From the NCBI GenBank assembly GCA_026874595.1, contig CM049312.1:64884929-64948928 (forward strand): 64,000 bases of DNA, in the 5' to 3' direction. A program made the position numbers and the translations under genes. Below, in pieces: positions 58,856 through 64,000 of this stretch; position 1 is the stretch's first letter, and each line of letters starts with the position of its first letter. The notes below the pieces were generated by a model that searched no databases, was not told the DNA's origin, and saw only the letters and a program-made list of their open reading frames with translations. Source of the DNA: Sipunculus nudus. Taxonomy: Eukaryota > Annelida > Sipuncula > Golfingiida > Sipunculidae.

Positions 58856-61040
58856 CGCTCATCCTGCTGACAGTGTGCAGTGATTTGGCACTTCAATTGA
58901 CACCTTTGTCATAAGGTAGACAGTAGGTATATATGAGAGTGAAATTCAAAATAATGTGTTTTATAGGGACTAAATGATATATTTAAGGTGGGGAGCCACT
59001 CAAAGTGAGGAATAATGTGTTTTGAATTGACTTAATGATGTATAATTAAGGTGGAACACCACTCAAAGTAAGGAATAATGTATTTTGTAGGGACTATAAA
59101 TGATGTACTTAAAGTGGAAAACCAAATAAGGAAACAAAGTTCAATGAGTGAGATCTCGATTAAATGCCTGTGTGACGGAGGCCTGTTTCTCCCTGATTAT
59201 CGGCGAATAATATCTTTGTTGACATTGTGTCACATTCTCACATTTTGTGGTGTAATATCCGTGTCGCAGTAATGTAAATATATACAGAAACTTGTGCACG
59301 TGCTTGCTTATAAAGTTTACGTGATACCACTGTTTCCGGAAATGTTGAAAATGTAAATGCACGGTGATAGTGCAGCGACGCTTGTTGTGTTCATATCAAC
59401 ATTCTGCAAAAGGGTTACCTCTATGAATAATGTCATGCTGACATAAGAAATGGGTGCCAAGTGATCGAGAGTCACATGTTTAGTTTACATTTACTGTCAC
59501 TCTAATGCACGGGGCAGTGAATGGATCAAATGTAAGGCCAAACGTCACTGACTGCAGGGGTCATTCATATGAACAATGGTCCTTTAACCTGCGCTGGAGG
59601 TGAGTGTTGTACACGCCGTTTTTTTTTTTTTTTTAATAACCAGGCAGATCACCAAGCGGTATTCCGCCTTTGCCGTAGTCAGTTCGGCTGTTTTCGGTGG
59701 CAACCTCTACGCAGCTTAGAAACCACGCAATAATCACTCAAAATGATGTATACATTACAAATTATTTATTCTAATATAGGCGAGGTCACTGCAAGAACAA
59801 TTACCTCTTAACTGAGGTATAGCACATTGCCATAGGCAACGCGGTTTCAGAGAACATTGAGGAAAAAGGTGGATCAACTTTGCTTATTATATCTTAGATA
59901 CCAGGTAGGAACACGCACACAAACTAACACCTATATAAAAATCACGAATTAACGATGTATTATTGCAGTTATCCTTTATTAGTTTTTTAAAGGGACGGTA
60001 GAAAATATGACATTATTGATGGCACAAATATATGATGTGAGTAAATAAAAAAAAATTAACATCGTTCACCATATGTTTAAGCTCGAGAAAGCGTAGAGTG
60101 ATAACATTACAAAATACACGCCAGTACAATATTCCAAGTATTTAGCACAAACCATTATGTAACATGCTAGTATACGGTACTAATACAGTGTTAAAAACAT
60201 GAAAACATATAATATAAACATAGATACCGGTATATAATTCTTAGCATAGAGAGGTCACACTGCATTGGAATGGAGAACCGTTTCCTTGGTGAAACAGGAA
60301 GAGGTAGTTACGAACACTAACGTGCCGACACGGAGCTGGAAAGGTCTCTTGCACACCGGTTGAGTGCAAAGCACCGATAATTAAAGACCTCCCTGGAAGT
60401 ACAACGCAAGCAACATCTTCCAGCCCATGCGTTCCCAGTTCTGGCTCCTTTCAATTTTACCTTCATGATTTTCGTCTACTTTATCCTGACAAAATCTTCA
60501 AAATAACCGCACTATCAAACTGTAAACCGCAGTAATAAAAGTTAATTTTTTTGTTAAAAATACACAGGATGGTTCTGACACCGTAACACTTAAGGACGCT
60601 TGGTATATGCCAGTATATCACGGGAGACAACGCTATATATATAATTAACCCATTGTTAATTTGAGTTATTCATGATTTTGTAAATTAACCTCATTTGTTA
60701 ATATAATTAACTTATAATGGCATCACAGACGCGAAAGAAACTATTTTTCCCCGATGTTATCATTGTGGAGCTGGGTTGAACAAAATATACACCCCTGGTG
60801 TTACTTTGTGATATCGATTTACATCAGTGGAAGACTAAACCAGATTGGAGAAACAAGCGTGAATTCACACAAGGGCAGATACGTAGGCCTATCGCGACGC
60901 CATCTGTCAGGAAGTCCTGTAACTACCAAAAACACTCATGCTTTCAGTCAAATTTATAAAGTGAGTGTGTAATATCCTGTAATAAATACACCCATTTTTC
61001 ACGTGATTAGCTAACGGATTTTCCCTCCGTAGCTGCTCGT

Positions 61041-61147
61041 TCAATGACGTCACCGGTCCACATGATTTAATGATGTGACCGTCGGGCATGATTGAATGAC
61101 GTCACCGATTAACATGATTGCACTACGTCACCGGTCGACATGATTGG
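61041..61147. promoter_or_regulatory. Array of four ACGTCACC (CRE-like) motifs, copy B
   Basis: Same array as 49716-49819. The second unit has mutated to ATGATGTGACC. It lies 5 bases beyond the stop codon at 61152. Confidence 0.4.
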
Positions 61148-61151
61148 CAGG

Positions 61152-61300
61152 TTACGCCTTGCTGTCCATGGAACATATCCGGCGGAAATAAAGCACCAGC
61201 ATTCCAATGATGAACACGGCGTCAATTAAGGCGGAAACCACAAACGCCCCGAACGCCCCGAGGTTCGTCACTCTGTACCAAAGTGATATGTCATTCTTTC
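61152..61300 (-). CDS. Second family gene, terminal exon, duplicate B
   Basis: Acceptor TTCTTTTAATTAG, phase 1. The copy nearest to the other exons, so the default last exon. Protein identical to duplicate A. Confidence 0.8.
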
Positions 61301-61504
61301 CTAATTAAAAGAAAAAAAAATAAATTATGGGTTTTTAGGGTTTGTCACATTTTAATTTTAAGCGAAGAAATATGTCTGAATCAATCTGTTTACCATTATG
61401 ATGTTACAAATATAAACACGGTTTCGTTCCCGGGCTAAAGTCTAAAATCATTTTATTGCAAAAGGCCATAATTATCATAATGACTCTCTCCCAGCCTCTA
61501 CAGG

Positions 61505-61590
<86 letters not shown>

Positions 61591-62043
61591 GCTACTACCT
61601 GTATTTATATATTTTGTATGTATGATAATGAATGATATGCTATTTGTATAACGCTATTTGTATAAAAAAAAATAAAGTGTACAATTTAAATTTTACTCGT
61701 TAACTAGTTCATGACCCTAATTTTATATAAAAAAAATAACAGACTTCAGTCTATCTTACATCTTCTAGAAAACTCACCTTCCAACAGTTCTCCCACTTTA
61801 CTGATGTCTTTGACAAACCCTAGCGCCAAGAGCGCGGTGCTGATCGCAATGGCAGCCAAGGCCAACAGCTGAACGAAAACCGATAGCGCCCCCTAGGGAG
61901 AAATGTACAAAAAGATTCACCCTTGAGTTAACCGAAAGAATTCACATTGGTTAAAACTGACCTATCTAATAAGACCACCTATGAATTAAGACTAATTTTA
62001 GCCTGTCTCAAGGATGGTCATATTACACAGGATTCACTGTATG

Positions 62044-62106
<63 letters not shown>

Positions 62107-63263
62107 GGACCGATCAGCGATTGGCTCAGACCAGATCCCTATCGGGATTTAGTCTGGCCTAAACCCCGATCTGGATCTGCTCCAGTCCTTGTCAAGACCA
62201 GATCCCGAACGGTGTTTAGGCCGGACCAAATTCCGATCGGGATCAGGTCTTGCTGATTGGTCCAGACCAAATCCCGATGGGGATTCATTCTAGCCTAAAC
62301 CCCGATCGGGATCTGGTCTGGACCAGTTCCTGATTGAGATTCCATGACAGACTAATGCAGGCTTTTGGTGTAAACATTATAATCCATAAGGTTAAGACAT
62401 GAAAATAATAAACCAAGATGTGTGAAAAATTGTATTTTATATATTAATATATATAATAAAAATATGAATATATAATTGAAAATGTTAACAAGAGATTTTT
62501 CACTTGGATGTAAGCTGTTCATGAGTTGATACAAGTTAAGAATATCCATATTTGAAAATTGGGGACTGAAAACTTCATATGATACTTAACTTCTTATATA
62601 TGTCATCCATCTAACAATTTATTCTACCTAAAAAACGCATCAAATATATACACTTATTTACACAGTGAGTCAGCCTAAACCAGTTCAAATTTTATACAAA
62701 AAATTGAATAAATATTGGATGAAAATACTGGAAATAATAATAAAACATGAAAACTAATACAGAGACTTGAAAAAATAATTTAAATAAATAAAATCACTCA
62801 ATAAATTCAAATTTAAATATAAGTTAAGTTATTAAGGTAGAATAATTAACACTGACAATAAACTAAATTAAGATTTGTTATAACTAATTTAGTTATAATT
62901 TCAGACATCCTGTTAGGGATATATACGCATGCCCTGAATCTAGGTCTGGGCTGACCTGAACCTTGATAGGTTCAGACAGGAACTCATTCTCTTTCCTAAA
63001 AGTTAATGATCGGGGTTAAGGCCTGACCAAATCACGATCGGCAACTAGTCTGGACCAATTTATATATATGCCCTCTTTTTGCGTACAATCACCGTTTGAT
63101 CAAAGCATTCATATTGTTTTGTTTTCATAATCAGTGCCGTTCAATAGCCACGGTTAACTTGTGTGAATTATATAATTCATATCGTCTCTTTGAATATCTT
63201 ACCAGTGCCGTAACATCCGGGCGCTTGCCAGCACAAAGAGCAAAGAAACCGGCTATGATCACC
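61152..63263 (-). CDS. Second MS4A/TMEM212-like membrane gene, 3' part (partial)
   Basis: Three exons are supported: 63263..63204 (60 nt), 61892..61778 (115 nt) and 61300..61152 (149 nt with stop). Phases are 0, 0 and 1, and exon lengths match exons 6, 7 and 8 of the large gene, except for a much shorter tail. The joined frame gives helix 2 (VIIAGFFALCAGKRPD), helix 3 (FVQLLALAAIAISTALLALG) and helix 4 (FGAFVVSALIDAVFIIGMLV), then YFRRICSMDSKA. The start and helix 1 are upstream, mostly beyond the window. This is a close relative of the second half of the large gene and probably a four-helix protein. Function unknown. Confidence 0.75.
61506..61584. repeat. Compound (AGT)n(TA)n microsatellite, copy B
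   Basis: About 14 AGT units followed by about 17 TA units. It is the unoccupied counterpart of the gypsy insertion site in copy A. Confidence 0.9.
61778..61892 (-). CDS. Second family gene, penultimate exon (115 nt)
   Basis: Acceptor CATTTCTCCCTAG, donor GTGAGT. 38 codons plus one base, encoding helix 3 and the polar DISKVGELLE segment. Confidence 0.8.
62045..62104. repeat. (TA)n microsatellite
   Basis: About 30 TA units in the intron of the second family gene. Confidence 0.95.
62105..62345. repeat. Array of short palindromic modules (CCCGATCGGG and GGTCTGGACC types)
   Basis: Alternating degenerate modules: CCCGATCGGGAT, GGTCTGGACC and TTAGTCTGGCCTAAACC, recurring every 30-45 bp in both orientations. 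A weaker block is at 62935-63060. They lie inside the 1.3-kb intron between the 60-nt and 115-nt exons. Confidence 0.75.
62935..63060. repeat. Diverged second block of the palindromic module array
   Basis: Contains GGTCTGGGCTGACCTGAACC, GATCGGGGTTAAGGCCTGACC, AATCACGATCGG and GTCTGGACCAATT. About 600 bp of AT-rich sequence separates it from the first block; the pair may be the two ends of one element. Confidence 0.5.
63204..63263 (-). CDS. Second family gene, 60-nt exon
   Basis: Acceptor CTTCTCTTTTCAG, donor GTAAGA, 20 codons in phase 0. CAGKRPD matches CASKRPD of the large gene's exon 6. Confidence 0.75.
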
Positions 63264-63813
63264 TGAAAAGAGAAGTAAAATACACTGATTTAACGAATGA
63301 GACCTCACAAAGCTGATTCGGACTCATATCCTTTTTATGGATTACAAATAAAATATAGATATTTCAATTACAGTATAACCTCGATAGTATGCCATCCGAT
63401 CATTTGCCAACTATTCATGTCGCTAAATAATGAATCTCGATGCTCTGCCAATTTTATTTTACTTGGGTATATTTTAAACATACTGCCCAGTCACAGCAGG
63501 TATATGTTGTTAACATTTATAATGTAACTATGGTTATCTGTAAATTTTTGGTCTTCATGTGGCATTCATCATTATTCGCCCAAGAACACATTAAAACATA
63601 CTGGACATATGTGCCCACAAAGTACCATCACCCTCACAGACCGCCAAAATATTATGTGGTCCTGGAGCTAGTATACTGCACATTTTATATTTCCAGTAAT
63701 TTGTTGGCGAGAGCACGGGGTCTACTGTATTTATGATGTACCATGATTTAAAGGGGACTATTCAGTTGTCTGACGTCTATTAACTTAAAATAATACTTTG
63801 AACCATTCATGAC
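63264..63813. other. Upstream intron or flank of the second family gene
   Basis: AT-rich sequence with no recognised repeat. CAGTATAACCTCGATAGTAT near 63371 resembles dispersed repeat fragments elsewhere in animals, but no family was assigned. Confidence 0.3.
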
Positions 63814-63885
63814 AAAAGGCCAGAATACCAATCCCACAGCAAACAGGCTGTTTGTGTTGTTCACATACGTGTTTAGGACATCTTT
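63814..63885 (-). other. Possible further upstream exon piece of the second family gene
   Basis: The minus strand reads VLNTYVNNTNSLFAVGLVFW then PF. This resembles the [14 protein letters not shown] stretch that precedes the 60-nt exon in the large gene. It has N-glycosylation-type N-x-T motifs and ends in phase 0 before GTCATG. The donor is weak and a run of A lies where the acceptor should be. Homology by eye only. Confidence 0.25.
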
Positions 63886-64000
63886 TTTTTTTTACTTGCC
63901 AACATTGACGCATGAACCGTGTTTATTAACGACTTGTAGTGACAACTTAAAGATAAACAAGCTCATGCATCAGTCACGGGAGCATTATAAAATCTTTTCT

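Larger units (their letters stand above)
57750..61549 (+). repeat. Direct duplication, copy B
   Basis: Colinear with 45050-50211 but without the 1378-bp transposon and without a gypsy insertion at the (AGT)n tract. Continues on the right into the rest of the second family gene. Confidence 0.95.

Noticed and set aside
63814-63885. Confident upstream exon of the second family gene
   Set aside because: Kept only as a weak feature because the donor is GTCATG and an A run sits in the acceptor position.

Overview
This is an animal nuclear window, AT-rich and repeat-dense. Genes are split by GT-AG introns. Repeats include tRNA-derived SINEs, MITEs, an LTR retrotransposon, an L1 remnant and very many (TA)n, (CT)n and poly-G tracts. 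Short-unit repeats ending in GGACGGACGGAC or ...AGCTGAGCTAA, as seen in many mollusc genomes, and a Gmr1-type gypsy element suggest a marine lophotrochozoan, probably a mollusc. That assignment is inference; no species is claimed.

All genes I can support lie on the minus strand. (1) A small two-exon gene (11419..9911) would encode a 57-residue single-pass membrane peptide. (2) The main gene (26914..18786) has eight coding exons and an uninterrupted 488-residue frame. It encodes a polytopic membrane protein with a long disordered Tyr/Arg/Asn-rich N-terminus and two successive four-helix units that resemble MS4A/CD20-like or TMEM212-like tetraspans. A 60-nt exon (21809..21868) was recovered by its homology to an exon of the next gene. 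(3) A second gene of the same family enters from the right edge (60-nt exon 63263..63204, 115-nt exon 61892..61778, terminal exon 61300..61152). Its exon lengths and intron phases match the second half of gene 2. Its terminal exon is present again at 49972..49824.

The terminal exon is doubled because 45050..50211 (copy A) and 57750..61549 (copy B) are a diverged direct duplication. Between the copies lie a complete-looking but dead gypsy element (50212..56966) and the 5' part of an L1 (57750..56967). Copy A also carries a 1378-bp non-autonomous DNA transposon with an 8-bp target duplication, absent from copy B. The layout fits either unequal exchange between two haplotypes through two gypsy insertions, or an assembly that joined two alleles.

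The gypsy element encodes Gag, protease and integrase in one frame, followed by only the C-terminal part of reverse transcriptase plus RNase H. So integrase precedes RT, and the RT fingers/palm are missing.

The rest (1..9600, 11.4..18.4 kb, 27..45 kb) shows no gene I can defend. It holds MITE families, hAT-like GGGGCGGATCC elements, foldback elements, a 60-bp minisatellite, a 470-bp tandem repeat and microsatellites.
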